Of a stretch of 64,000 nucleotides of DNA, positions 1 through 9,466 are shown in pieces. Origin of the DNA: Phymatolithon calcareum (lineage: Eukaryota > Rhodophyta > Florideophyceae > Hapalidiales). Numbering within the stretch: the stretch's first letter is position 1; the number at the start of each line of letters is the position of its first letter. The notes beneath the pieces were generated by a model. It did not search any database. It was given only the letters and a program-made list of their open reading frames with translations, and was not told the DNA's origin. The stretch lies in contig OZ345375.1 of the NCBI GenBank assembly GCA_977006965.1, positions 1,922,001 to 1,986,000 on the forward strand, in the 5' to 3' direction. A program made the translations under genes and the position numbers.

Positions 1-118
1 ACGTGAACATGACCTAATTTACTTTGGTATAGAATGGGCCTAAATGTGTTGCAATAACAGCAACTTGGTTCAGGTCCCCATCCGCCCTACTAGACGTTCC
101 CAACGGACGAGCTCAATG

Positions 119-265
119 GATGGATGGATTTCTGTTTTATTGAAGCTCCCTTAGTCAATTATCATTGCACCTGAGAGACTTTCGTTGCGCTACAATCCTT
201 CGGTTACGTTTTCATTTTGATTTCGGACATTTTCTTTGGACGGTATCAACTGCCATTTCCAGCAT
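119..265 (-). mobile_element. 5'-truncated LINE tail (family 3, CCAT tail)
   Basis: This 147-bp insertion is the reverse complement of the 3' end of the element at 12565-12940. It ends in a short (CCAT)n tail. It is bounded by an exact 15-bp target duplication, CGGACGAGCTCAATG, at 104-118 and 266-280. The duplication and the tail make LINE-type retroposition the natural reading. No coding capacity remains. Confidence 0.85.
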
Positions 266-308
266 CGGACGAGCTCAATGTACTGTATTCAACAGTTAAA
301 ATGAGCGC

Positions 309-366
309 TACAAATTCACAGGACTCTTTTGAAAACATTTTGCTCAACACCACTTGAAGCACTTCA
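309..366 (+). promoter_or_regulatory. Orphan copy of the SIMPL-gene upstream module
   Basis: The stretch resembles the module upstream of three SIMPL genes (758-812, 23179-23232, and 21578-21641 on the minus strand). Shared parts in order are GCTACAAA, TTTTGAAAAC, a CCCAGCAC-like block (here CTCAACAC) and TGAAGCACTTC. No SIMPL reading frame follows directly. A LINE tail sits just downstream at 388-521. It is probably a duplicated or abandoned promoter. Confidence 0.5.
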
Positions 367-387
367 TCGTTGTTCCTCAACATCATC

Positions 388-521
388 ATTTTGCCTTTTC
401 CCCTAATGGGGCTAGCAGCGATTCGAGGGTCTACGTGTCGTCGGTTGCTGCGAAGGGACCAGCCCCGAAAGGGGCGAGCAGGAGGCACAAAAGGCAATCT
501 GGAAGCAAAATTTTCTCCACC
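388..521 (-). mobile_element. LINE tail (family 4) with internal inversion
   Basis: Positions 388-436 are the reverse complement of the 3' end of the plus-strand copy at 13020-13335 (about 13287-13335). Positions 440-521 match the same copy (about 13063-13145) in the direct orientation. A 3' part in one orientation joined to an upstream part in the other is the signature of 5' inversion (twin priming) during LINE integration. A possible degenerate target duplication (CAACATCA) flanks it near 377 and 560. Confidence 0.6.
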
Positions 522-757
522 GAACTCCATGTTGCTTCATGGATCAGCGGCGGACTCTCCAACATCACGATGATCATCATCATCGAATCTCCCTCTACAG
601 AAACGCCATGCAGCTATTCGGTCATTCAGCCCTCACGTCACGATCATCGTGATCCACCATCCGAATTCCGACAATAGTTTGCACGTTTTTAGGAGGGGAA
701 CAGCATTTGTAAATTTAACTCGCGACATTCTTCGACTGCCGCAAGATGTTGAAATGC

Positions 758-919
758 AACAAACGCATCTGCTCGTTTGAAAACGTCTTGCCCAGCACAT
801 CGTGAAGCACTTTTACATGCTCAAGTCCTGCTTGCTCAAAATCGTTATACAAGTTCATCCAGCAACAATGATCGAATTATCTCTTGCAGCACGAGGGTCC
901 AGTAAACGCAAATATAAAG
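758..919 (+). promoter_or_regulatory. Upstream module and TATA box of SIMPL gene 1
   Basis: The conserved module lies at 758-812 (ACAAACGCATC, GTTTGAAAACG, CCCAGCACAT, GTGAAGCACTT), about 200-250 bp before the start codon. A TATA-like AATATAAAGG lies at 910-919, about 95 bp before the ATG. The same arrangement precedes the SIMPL genes at 20681-21436 and 23416-24195, so it is likely a family-specific control region. Confidence 0.55.
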
Positions 920-1009
920 GCTGGCACATAACCGCTGCAATCCATCCTCGAAATAATTGTACCCTCGAATCTCGATCAACCACGCTTCAGCATCTCAGAT
1001 CCACCCACC

Positions 1010-1738
1010 ATGATTTCTTTCACTCTCACCTCTCTCCTGTTCACCGTCTTGCTCGCAACCGCTGTCCATGGCGTCTCGCCTATTCTGGCTCCTGAGCCCT
1101 ATTCGCCTGTAACCAATTGCAATAAGACGAACACCATAGCTGCAACCGGCGTCGGTCACAGCTCCATCAAGACCACCATCGCTGTAATCAGGCTCGGAAT
1201 CCAAGCGAAAGGGAAGACTGCCGTCATAGCTCAGGGGAAGCTCACGGAGAAGTCGGACCGCCTTCACAAATACCTGCGCGCTCAAAAGGTTGATAGGCTT
1301 TCAACCAGCGGAGTGTATCTCTACGGGGAGAAAAATTACAACAACACCACGCCTGAGATTGTGGCCTTCTCTGCAAGTATCACTATTTCGTTCGAGGTCC
1401 CGATTGCCAATTCAAGCACTATTCTCGACGGCGCAGTCCTTAATGGCGCTAATCAAGTCAACGGTATGACGTACAAGGCAGCGCCGGCGGCGCAGGAGAC
1501 TGCGCGTGAGGCGGCTGTCCGTGACGGGGTCAAGAAAGCAAACGCGGAGGCCGCTGTTGCTGTGAAGGCGCTTCGACGCATTCTTGGAAAGCCGGTCTCG
1601 GTGAAGATTATCGATAGTTTCATCGCCAACGGGTCGACCGGCTACGCCGGCTCGTATGGATACGGCAGGTATAGGAGTTTTGCAGGCGCTGAGCAGAGTG
1701 TCACTGCTAGTGTGTCAGTGTCCTATCTTCTTTGGTAG
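1010..1738 (+). CDS. Secreted SIMPL (DUF541) domain protein, gene 1
   Basis: The 242-residue protein starts with a hydrophobic signal peptide (about residues 1-21, ending AVHG). A short linker with the only cysteine (C37) leads into a single SIMPL domain from about residue 41 to the end. Family hallmarks are the opening strand with GVGHSSIKTTIAVIRLGI, the LSTSGVYLY segment, a SITISFEVP strand, GANQVNGMTYKA and the helix AREAAVRDGVKKANAEAAVA. Before the last strand (EQSVTASVSVSYLLW) there is a Gly/Tyr/Ser-rich loop (about 207-225). Bacterial relatives (YggE, BP26) are periplasmic and form oligomers; the function here is unknown. The closest relative in the window is the gene at 20681-21436. 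The ATG at 1010 is chosen because it begins the signal peptide. Confidence 0.88.
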   Translation: MISFTLTSLLFTVLLATAVHGVSPILAPEPYSPVTNCNKTNTIAATGVGHSSIKTTIAVIRLGIQAKGKTAVIAQGKLTEKSDRLHKYLRAQKVDRLSTSGVYLYGEKNYNNTTPEIVAFSASITISFEVPIANSSTILDGAVLNGANQVNGMTYKAAPAAQETAREAAVRDGVKKANAEAAVAVKALRRILGKPVSVKIIDSFIANGSTGYAGSYGYGRYRSFAGAEQSVTASVSVSYLLW

Positions 1739-2439
1739 ACACGTGCTGAAGAGAACGGTCACCATTCAAAGAAGGTAAAGAACTCAGAATTAGTTGCTCT
1801 ATTGTACGGTTCTGTGTTTTCCTAATCATGAAACTAAATGACAAATGTAAGCCGCTTTGATGGTCATGTGGACGTTTTACACAATCGAGAAAGTAGAGTT
1901 TTCCCTACGAGTTCATATGCCTTCCTCATTGCTCTTACTCTCGAGGATTACACTGGTGGGCAGTGTTTGGCTCATTCAATTAAGAGGATATTGCCTGAAG
2001 GGATAAGAGAATAGATCCCGGATTGAATAACAAAAGACAAACGGTTCAAGAGAGGCCACAAATGTAACAATATAAGTATACAAAGCTTTGGGCGATTCTG
2101 ATCGGGATATGGCTGAACAATTGGCACTCAACTTTCCTGTATACAATGCTGTTCCTCGAGTCTAGACATGGGATGAAGTCTTCTCAATCTCGAAATTATG
2201 AATGCTTGGTCAAGAAAATTAAGTTAAGGCATAAGAATAGCAGACTTACGCGTCCTCTGTAAAAGCAACAGTATTGACTCAACGTTTCCAACTACAGTAG
2301 AATCTTCCAGAAATAAGATTCAATTGCCTGATTGATGAGCTTTAAATTGAACAATTGCAAAGACGAGAACACCAGATTGGGCGCCAATGTAAACCGGATG
2401 TTGGGGCATTCTTTGGATCGAGGGCTATTATCACTTGGT
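1739..2439. other. Downstream flank of SIMPL gene 1, no gene seen
   Basis: About 700 bp of AT-rich sequence with short broken frames only. The right part (from about 2340) grades into the decayed LINE at 2440-3090. Nothing else is recognisable. Confidence 0.5.
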
Positions 2440-3090
2440 TGTACTCCAACGTACAGTTCATCCATTCGTAGCCGTTCTTGACCTGCCCGCAGCATACGAC
2501 ACAGTTTTAAGAGATATCCTTATCAAGAGACTCACGGAAAATCTGCCGGACGGCATAACACGGATCGTGGTGTACCTTTGAAACCGTCGTTGATCACATC
2601 GGCGGTCGATGAGACAAGGAACATGGTTCTTCGTCGATTGGGAAGTTCCTCAAGGGTCACCACTTAGTCCATGCCTCTGCAATGTACTCATAGATACATT
2701 TGCCCACGCGGTTTCCAAGGCGTCGGATAACATTTCTGAGAGTCCAACATAACTATTAGCTGACGATGTCCAACTTCAGGCCAAGAATAGGAAGGGAATG
2801 CAAGAGTTACTTTATATAGCGACGACCTGCGCCAAGGAGAATGGTATGAAATGGAGCACAAAATCAGGAAAGAGAGAGGTTCTCAAGTACAAAAGCCTCC
2901 CGAGACACACTTTCTACATTACGAGGCGAGAGCTGCATCAAGTCTGCGGGATCTCCTATCTTGGGGAAACTATGAACGACAAGGGGTAACAGGCGACATG
3001 GCTCTATCAAGAGTCCTAAATGTGGTTGGTTATATACACGAACTACGAGAGATTGGAGTAACTGGCCGAGGATTCGAACCCGTGACATGA
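2440..3090 (+). pseudogene. Decayed LINE reverse transcriptase (family 1)
   Basis: Across frame breaks and stops the strand still encodes recognisable RT pieces: FVAVLDLPAAYDTVLRDILI (motif A region), a QGSPLSPCLCNVLID block, and LLADDVQLQ, the catalytic A-D-D box. These are followed by KENGMKWSTKSGKREVL and a C-terminal YIHELREIGVTGRGFEPV. The same protein, better kept, lies on the minus strand inside 34596-40039 (VAVLDLAAAYDRVSREILMK; IHKLRDIGVNVRGFQPV). It is not functional. Confidence 0.8.
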
Positions 3091-3093
3091 ATA

Positions 3094-3257
3094 GGTTACC
3101 GCCTGAAACTTAAGGGACCGGCCATGATAAGAAATCACGTGGGATGTCGAAAGGGTTTGATTTTGGTCCCGAGGGTCCCGCGAGACCGAAATTACGGCCG
3201 CGGGACTACCGCGAGGTTTCGAATCATGGCCGGTCTCTTAATTTTCAGGCGACAACC
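3094..3257. mobile_element. MITE-like element with long terminal inverted repeats
   Basis: This 164-bp element has imperfect terminal inverted repeats of about 38 bp. The left end begins GGTTACCGCCTGAAACTTAA; the right end is its near reverse complement, ending TTTTCAGGCGACAACC. TA dinucleotides flank it at 3092-3093 and 3258-3259, as expected for Tc1/mariner-type target duplication. It has no coding capacity. It sits at the right edge of the LINE remnant. Confidence 0.65.
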
Positions 3258-3289
3258 TATGCGTGTCTAATTTTTGCCGAAGTGGAGAT

Positions 3290-3500
3290 AGACTCTACAC
3301 GTGACGCAGTGGAGTAATTTTCCACCTCGAGGTCCCGAAGGGATCAGTGGTGGGTTTTTGTACTCGACTGAATATTGGTGCACCAACAAAAAAAGAAACT
3401 CGTCTTTAGACAGAATCCAGCCAAAACCTCTTGGCATTAGGAAAGTTTCCCCAAGCGTCAGTAGATACGTTCGTAACTCTTAAATAAAAACCTACCTCTC
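3290..3500 (+). mobile_element. 5'-truncated LINE tail (family 2)
   Basis: It matches the 3' ends at 35665-36016 (plus) and 24856-25129 (minus). Shared parts are a CCACCTCGAGGTCCCGAAGG block, AAACCTCTTGGCATTAGGAA, the GCGTCAGTAGATACGTT block and TTAAATAAAAACCTACC before a CT-rich tail. I could not find a clear target duplication, so the left boundary is approximate. Confidence 0.65.
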
Positions 3501-5742
3501 TTCGTTTTCTGCACCATATGTGTACTGTAGTTTTGATAGAGAAACCCAAAAGGGTGGTTGGCCCACGGGAAGGGTAGAATTTCCAGGCCCTACACTCGCA
3601 CGCATTGAGAATAAGGTTAACAGTTAATCAGTTCATTGAGGGAAAACTATCACACCAAAAGCGGGACGCAAAAGATACAAACACGACATTCCGACGTAGG
3701 TGCTATCGCTGTACTTTTTTATTTGGCGTAATGATCTTAAATATAAAAAAGTTGATTAATTTCAACAAACGGACGAAACTCTTACTTATGAACAATGCTA
3801 AAAACATTTCTAAAACTTTCTACTGTAGCTTACTACAGTAAAGCATCCTGAAAAAAGCTTGGGTCACACGGGTTTCGCTTCCACGCTGTGTGAATGGACC
3901 ACGGGATTCGCTAAGAACCTCATGGACAAAATGAAACCCAGATCGCAACTTTGCTCAGCGATAGAGAAAGAAAGGAAAAGGATTGTCCACAAACTTTTCA
4001 GTTGCTCTTATTGAAGTTTTGGGAGCTCAAATTTAAAATCTGAACAGTGCTTATCCATTTGTACTGACTTGCACTTCTCTGGGACTTTGTGTTCTTGTGC
4101 AGGCTTATTTCTCATCAACATCATTTCGTGCCTGGAGTCCATTTTTGGATGGTCAATGTCCGCCACACCTATTGAAGTCTAGAAAGTGTAAGCCGTCCGC
4201 ACACTGGCACTAGCATCTCGATTGGAATTCGGAGAAAGTTTTCTTACAGAGCCGCAACGAAAATGCCCTTGACGTCGGTACTTCATGCACGAAAATGTCA
4301 GTAAAAAGCGACAAACGGGTAAATAGCACAACGCGCAGTCTCGACTTGTTTATTTTTATGCAGCCAAGGATTGCGTAGTTGTTAGTTACCACTGACTAGT
4401 GCTATTCAATCTCTTGGTCATCTTTAATGCATTCCATTGGCCAGCTCCTTCTACTTTTGCACTTATATTGTGACTCTACTTTTAGTGCCTGGAAATCCAT
4501 CGAAGAGTCCAAAAGTAAGTTTTAAATTATTTAATGGTAGTGCCAATGCAAACGTAACAATAATAGTCATGAAATACTTTATTCCTGGGCACTTTCCCCT
4601 CGCCTGCTTCCGCACGACAAGCGTACTAATGCCCTTTGCGCTCCAATAAACTGGAATATCATTCGACGTCTGTCCTGCTCTGAGCGCTTTACCGTGATCA
4701 TTTTTGTGGCATGATTAAACTGCAACTGATGAAAGCACAGGAGCGTACCCAATCGTCATCACAAACTTCTTGTCCTGCCGGGCTCGGGGAGGCTTGGGAG
4801 CCCGTCGAACTCAGTACAGCAGTGCAGATTATCGCAAGCTGTCAGAATGCCTCCTCAGAGGATCCTATCTTAATTCATAGTGTACTGCTTGTGAGGGTTT
4901 CACTGCTGTATGATTCCGTCATATTCAATCTCTCGGGAAACCCATACATTTAGCGCTGCAACAACGCACTCTATCATTGTTCAAAGCACACAATTCGCCG
5001 GCATCTTGACTTTGAATCTCCCCATGGGGCCCTTCGCTGCCTTTAAGTGTTCCCGCGTAGGCAATGCAATCCCATGTGATGGCCAGTATGGGAACTTTTA
5101 GATCAACCACTCCTCCTTTTGCGAAGTAGAAAGGAAAAGCTTCTGCTATACCGCGGAGGTTAGGACTTATCGATGGTCTAGAAATGGTACTTTTGTCGGC
5201 CTAGAACAACTGCATCAGGCCCAAAGAAACTCGAGGGGACAACAGAAGCTACATTTCTAAGCAATCGCCATACATGATAACAAAATCCTTGTCGATACAG
5301 AAGCATTGATTGTCATGTCTGCTTTTTCTTCCCACGAAGTGTTTGCGGAAGCGACATACTCTATGTAGTACACAATCCCCTATTGCTTCCGCACCTTCGC
5401 TGTGCTGAGCCAGGCAATCTCGTCATTGGTCAGAAAACGTTCCTCATACTACCTACGTTGTACATGGTTATGTCTTTCCTTTTCTTTAGGGGGGTCTCGA
5501 ATCTTGGAGGGAACTTCGAAGCAAGCTCGACTCTTCCGACTTGTTCGTCGTTTACCCGTCTGGGTTGATACCAGCCAACACTCCACCAGCAATCAAAACA
5601 ATGTCAACAACGCATTGCGATAGGCTGACCAGAAAGATATTTTCTGTGCAGCGGAATTTCTTTTGCAGCCGCATGGGTCGCACGCCGTAGGCCGTTTCAG
5701 TCGGCAGTCGGCCCATTTCACTACAACGCGCAAGTGGCAAAC
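3501..5742. other. Intergenic stretch without recognisable gene
   Basis: About 2.2 kb. Reading frames are short (80 residues or less) and show no domain, signal peptide with a following domain, or repeat match elsewhere in the window. Copies of TACTGTA/TACAGTA occur at 3523, 3821 and 3834. The right end is the presumed promoter of the PWWP gene, with no clear TATA box. Confidence 0.45.
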
Positions 5743-6375
5743 ATGGCGTCCGCATCATCTGTGCCAAAGATAGGCACAGTCGTCTGGGCGCATGTCCCGA
5801 GCTGGCCATGGTGGCCTGCGCTGGTTGTGCCGTATGAGCGCGTTCTCTTCCTACCCAAGTCCGTGCCGATGCCTGCGCGCGCAGACGGCAAAATCGCGGT
5901 ACAATTCTTCAGCGACGGTAAGATTGCACTGGTGCGACCGTCGAACACCATGCCGTTCGAGGAGAATCTCGACCATCTCAAGTACGACGGGCATCACGCA
6001 GAACAGGTGCAAAATGCGTACGATGCGGCACGGGCGTGGATTTGGGATTATGGAGTATCTGGCTCGCTGCCTTTCATGGCGGCGCAAGGACAGCATGAAA
6101 GTAATGATATCATCACGGAGGAAGTGCTGGACTCGGATGCGACGGACCAAGTGAAGGCGATGAAGGCGCAGCTTGCGGCGGTTCGAGAACAGAGGAAGAA
6201 GGTGAGGGAAGAGAAGGAGGTTGTTCGGAAGCTCATCGCAGAACAGAGAGCAAGAAGTGGTAATGCGTCTGCTGTCAAACAATCAGAAGAATGTAGAACA
6301 TCAAGAGACGCGACCCCTGCCGAGCCTTCAGGAGGTGCGGACGTTATCGTCCTTTCGTCCGAGAATGATGATTAA
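5743..6375 (+). CDS. PWWP-domain protein
   Basis: The protein has 210 residues starting at the ATG at 5743; an in-frame GTG at 5734 would add three residues but is an unlikely start. Near the N-terminus is a PWWP signature: GTVVWAHVPSWPWWPALVV, followed by an AVQFFSDGKIALVRP strand pair and a short helix ending in an RAWIWDYG segment. PWWP modules read methylated histone tails and bind DNA, so a nuclear chromatin role is likely. The middle is an acidic and then strongly charged helix (KAMKAQLAAVREQRKKVREE), probably a coiled coil. The tail is low complexity and acidic (VIVLSSENDD), perhaps a SUMO-interacting motif. It appears complete and is not duplicated in the window. Confidence 0.85.
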   Translation: MASASSVPKIGTVVWAHVPSWPWWPALVVPYERVLFLPKSVPMPARADGKIAVQFFSDGKIALVRPSNTMPFEENLDHLKYDGHHAEQVQNAYDAARAWIWDYGVSGSLPFMAAQGQHESNDIITEEVLDSDATDQVKAMKAQLAAVREQRKKVREEKEVVRKLIAEQRARSGNASAVKQSEECRTSRDATPAEPSGGADVIVLSSENDD

Positions 6376-7744
6376 CGGGTAGAATAACCCGCGTGCTATA
6401 GAACATGAGTGGCAATATGTCATCGTGCCGCTGACTTTGGCGACGATCGTTTGTAGTTCTCAATTCGATATGCGCGTACCGCAATTTTGGATAGACTTCC
6501 AAGCAACATTAGGTGGACGATTACTGAGTCGCTCCAATCCCTGTAGCACACAGATGGTGTCAGTAGAGCCATAGGGTTGAGTCTTCCGCTGCTATACCGC
6601 TTGTGTCCTGGAGATGAATGCATGTCCCAGAACGCTGACAGCAAAAATGCTCGTGCTGTTAGAGCAGGACTAGAAGTGTTATATGTGTCGAGGTGCCGCA
6701 TCACGCCAGCTGTCGACACTACGAAGGGTAGTCCACCATGAATCAAGTTGAATGACCATTAGACTTTTTATAACCTCAAAAGTTTGTAAAATCTCAACAA
6801 TCATAAGCAGCTCTGTCCCTTTTCGATTGCTCGTCATAGCTGGCTGTTTATAGAAAAAAGTACAATATTAATAAAGCTCTGAATGAGAAGAGTGCAATGA
6901 GATCCTGTAGAACAAAACAAGGGAATGCTTATGCCTGCAGTGAAGTTTGTAGTCCTTTTTTGCTCTATTCTTCAACAGCATAGCAGAAGCACAGGCAAAC
7001 GTTCTTTCTTCTATTTTGGTAATCGACAAGGCTCTCGAAGAACTCGCCGGAATCTATTCCGGAAGCGACCGGATTGGCGGGAAATGTCTTCGTTTCTTTA
7101 ACAAATTTTGTTCCCGAAGCCATGGACCGTAGAAATGCTGAAGATTTGGAAGGGCATTCCAAACGTTTGAATTTAAGTTCCAGGATACGGCATCATCCAT
7201 GATAGAGACCGGGGGGTCGACATGTACCACTTCGCTGTGCCGAGAAACAATAAAAATTTTCTAAACTTTCTGAGCGTTTTTTGAGCGATATATTGCATGC
7301 TAGCACTTGCCACTTTATGATCGCACCTTGCTGTCACCCAGCTATGCAAAGCGTAGAACCAAGCTACTGTATCATGTTCAACAGGGGCTATTACAATCTG
7401 TCCAAGAGGCTGTAGAGAGTCAGCGAGTCCAGAACGGGAGAGCTATTCGCGGTGTCTATTTTCGGCACCATGCCCTAAAAACCAGGTTGAGGTTGAAAAT
7501 GAAACAGACTACGATAATAAACCAACATGAACAGGAAAATTTCTGTTTTGCGAGAATGGGCTTGAGTGCGTTGCAATAACTATAGTTCGCTTAACCGCAA
7601 CGTTTAGAATACCTTGTGACATGGAGAAAATAATCCTAAATGAAGTTTCTACAATGAAGATAAAGGCTTTTTCATACAGCTATACATGATACTCCACAGT
7701 TCACGGTGAGTCGGACGCGTTCTTGCCCACGAAATTCCCAGCTC
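6376..7744. other. Intergenic stretch without recognisable gene
   Basis: No convincing coding sequence. About 50 bp near 7530-7580 (AGAATGGGCTTGAGTGCG, TTGCAATAAC) resemble positions 30-55 of the window, suggesting a small dispersed repeat. TACTGTA occurs at 7365. The right 100 bp form the 3' flank of the minus-strand SIMPL gene. Confidence 0.4.
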
Positions 7745-8446
7745 TCAACTATTGATCTTGAAAGAAACGGAAACTCTTGCCGTGACGCTCTGCTCCCCTC
7801 CAATGACGGGCGAGGTCGCTTCTGCAGCGAGAGTTTTGCGGAAAGCCTGCGACACATCCTGCGGTTGCGGCACAAATGTGTCCACAACCTTGACCTCGAC
7901 CGGTTTCCCCAGCGTGCGTCGCAGGGCGCCAATAACAGTCTCCGCCTCTATGCGCGCGTTCTCCACTGCGTCCACAAGCGCATTCTTCCTCGCCGCCGCC
8001 GACACGGCTGGCGTGGCCTTGAAGCTCACGCCGCTAATCTTCGACGCCCCGTTGGCAACAGCGCCGTCAAGAATGGCACCCGCCTTCGCGATCGGCACCT
8101 CGAATGACACGGTGTTCGTTCCCGTGTACCCCACGATCACGGCCGGCTGCACCTTGTAGTTGCGTTGCGCGTTCAGGGATACGCCGCTTGTTTCCAGTTT
8201 CTCCACATTCTGCCCGCGGAGATAGGCAACCAGTTTCGAGGAGCGGGCAGCGACTTCCTTCTGCACAGCGAGTGCGGTCTTGCCGCTCACTTCGACGCCA
8301 AGGCGGATTACGGCGATGGAGGTCTCGAAACTGCGACTGCCGGCACCGGTCACGGTCACTACGTCGTGCTTGAGGCAGACGGTTTGACTGCGAACGGTTA
8401 CGAAGAGCGATGCGGCGAGGAGCCCGGAGAGAAGTTGGACGAACAT
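7745..8446 (-). CDS. Secreted SIMPL (DUF541) domain protein, gene 2
   Basis: The 233-residue protein has a signal peptide (about 1-21, ending VRSQ), a single cysteine at C24, and a SIMPL domain from about residue 29. Recognisable parts are VVTVTGAGSRSFETSIAVIR, LETSGVSLNAQRNYKVQPA, VGYTGTNTVSFEVPIA, GASKISGVSFKATPA, the helix ARKNALVDAVENARIEAETV, and the closing GGEQSVTARVSVSF. The loop before the last strand is Gln/Pro/Ala-rich here rather than Gly/Tyr-rich. This is the most divergent member and has the highest GC. The minus-strand ATG at 8444-8446 begins the signal peptide. Confidence 0.87.
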   Translation of the reverse strand: MFVQLLSGLLAASLFVTVRSQTVCLKHDVVTVTGAGSRSFETSIAVIRLGVEVSGKTALAVQKEVAARSSKLVAYLRGQNVEKLETSGVSLNAQRNYKVQPAVIVGYTGTNTVSFEVPIAKAGAILDGAVANGASKISGVSFKATPAVSAAARKNALVDAVENARIEAETVIGALRRTLGKPVEVKVVDTFVPQPQDVSQAFRKTLAAEATSPVIGGEQSVTARVSVSFKINS

Positions 8447-8529
8447 GATGGTCGGTGCGGATGACGGTTGAGGTTTGAAGGTTGGTGAGATTGTCTGGCT
8501 TGAGCAGAGGGTGCATCAGGCAACAAATG

Positions 8530-8539
8530 CATTTATACA
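8530..8539 (-). promoter_or_regulatory. TATA box of SIMPL gene 2
   Basis: On the minus strand the sequence reads GTATAAAT about 85-95 bp before the start codon at 8446. This is the same spacing as in the other SIMPL genes. I do not see the TTTGAAA/CCCAGCAC module upstream of this gene. Confidence 0.5.
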
Positions 8540-9440
8540 CGGAGGTGACAAGTTGTGGCCTCTTCCATCGGACTTTACGTGCCAGTCTGTGGCACTCTCC
8601 TCGTTCCAATGCAATGGAACGTGGAGATTGACCAATATAGCAATATATTGCTCATGCGCGCGCGCGGCTCCTCCTCAAGGGTTGCGTGGAGATTTGGCGA
8701 GACAGGACATAACCTATAAATTGCTGTAATTGGACTACTGTAGACCATTCCCTGTCAGTACAGAATTGTGAACTCATCTCTACAGCCAATCATGATTGAT
8801 TCTTCGTTTTTGCAACGTATCATATTGTGGCACAAAGAGCCGTTCATGATCTTGAAGGACCGTTCTCATAATAATTCGGACAGCAATGACATCGACAGGA
8901 ATCCGTCGATGTCATTGGTAGCTCCATTGAACCTGGAGTTGCATGCATTCCGGCGTTGTGATTGGTGACACATCACCGGAGATGTTCTGGAGCTTCAGAG
9001 ACACATGGTCAGTGTCGTTGCGGTGCCTGGCATTCGTCGGGTACAGTACAGAATACCATTGTGCTAGACGTGATCCTCTGCAATTCTTCTTCAAATTTTT
9101 TTTATTTTAGTAGAACACATACCGATTTTACTCAAGTTGAGACTCATGGTAAAGTTACCTTCTCAATAAATCCCCTTAGTTGCAAAAACCGTTGTACCGA
9201 ATCTGGCAGGAAATGTTCTGGTTGTCTTCACACTTTTACGCTTGGAAATGGTTATTTACCATAACTTTAAGTAGTTCCTCGTTCTAATACAGTAATGTCG
9301 GGCACTTATTTTTTTGCTTTCTGCAGAAAACTGTCATCGTGGTATACGTGGAGTTTAAAAGGGGCTCTCACGGAGAGTATACATTGTATTAGCAACGTGT
9401 TTAGGAATCAAAGGTTCATTCACGAGAACAAACGTCTAAT
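8540..9440. other. Upstream flank of SIMPL gene 2, no gene seen
   Basis: The stretch contains AGCAATATATTGC at about 8639-8651 (also at about 22130) and TACAGTA/TACTGTA copies at 8736, 9042 and 9288. Reading frames are short and featureless. Confidence 0.4.
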
Positions 9441-9466
9441 CAGGGGAAAGTGGTAACTTTCCCCTG
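9441..9466. mobile_element. Ultrashort palindromic insertion (CAGGGGAA ends)
   Basis: CAGGGGAAAGT, a 4-base spacer (GGTA), then ACTTTCCCCTG form a perfect 11-bp inverted repeat. It is flanked directly by the 7-bp repeat GTCTAAT (9434-9440 and 9467-9473). Two similar insertions lie at 21745-21762 and 22692-22716. CAGGG termini and short target duplications recall hAT transposons reduced to little more than their two ends. Confidence 0.6.

Noticed and set aside
3045-3090. Minus-strand GGGTTCGAATCC-like text resembling a tRNA T-arm
   Set aside because: It lies inside the LINE-coded segment GVTGRGFEPV, and no acceptor stem, D-arm or anticodon arm can be drawn around it.
5734-5742. GTG start for the PWWP gene
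   Set aside because: Nuclear eukaryotic genes start with ATG; the ATG at 5743 is three codons later and leaves the domain complete.
6420-6746. 108-codon minus-strand frame after the PWWP gene
   Set aside because: It has no ATG at its start, no recognised domain and no homologue in the window.
7745-8609. Other frames over SIMPL gene 2 (both strands up to 180 codons)
   Set aside because: High GC keeps shadow frames open; only the frame with signal peptide and SIMPL motifs is supported.
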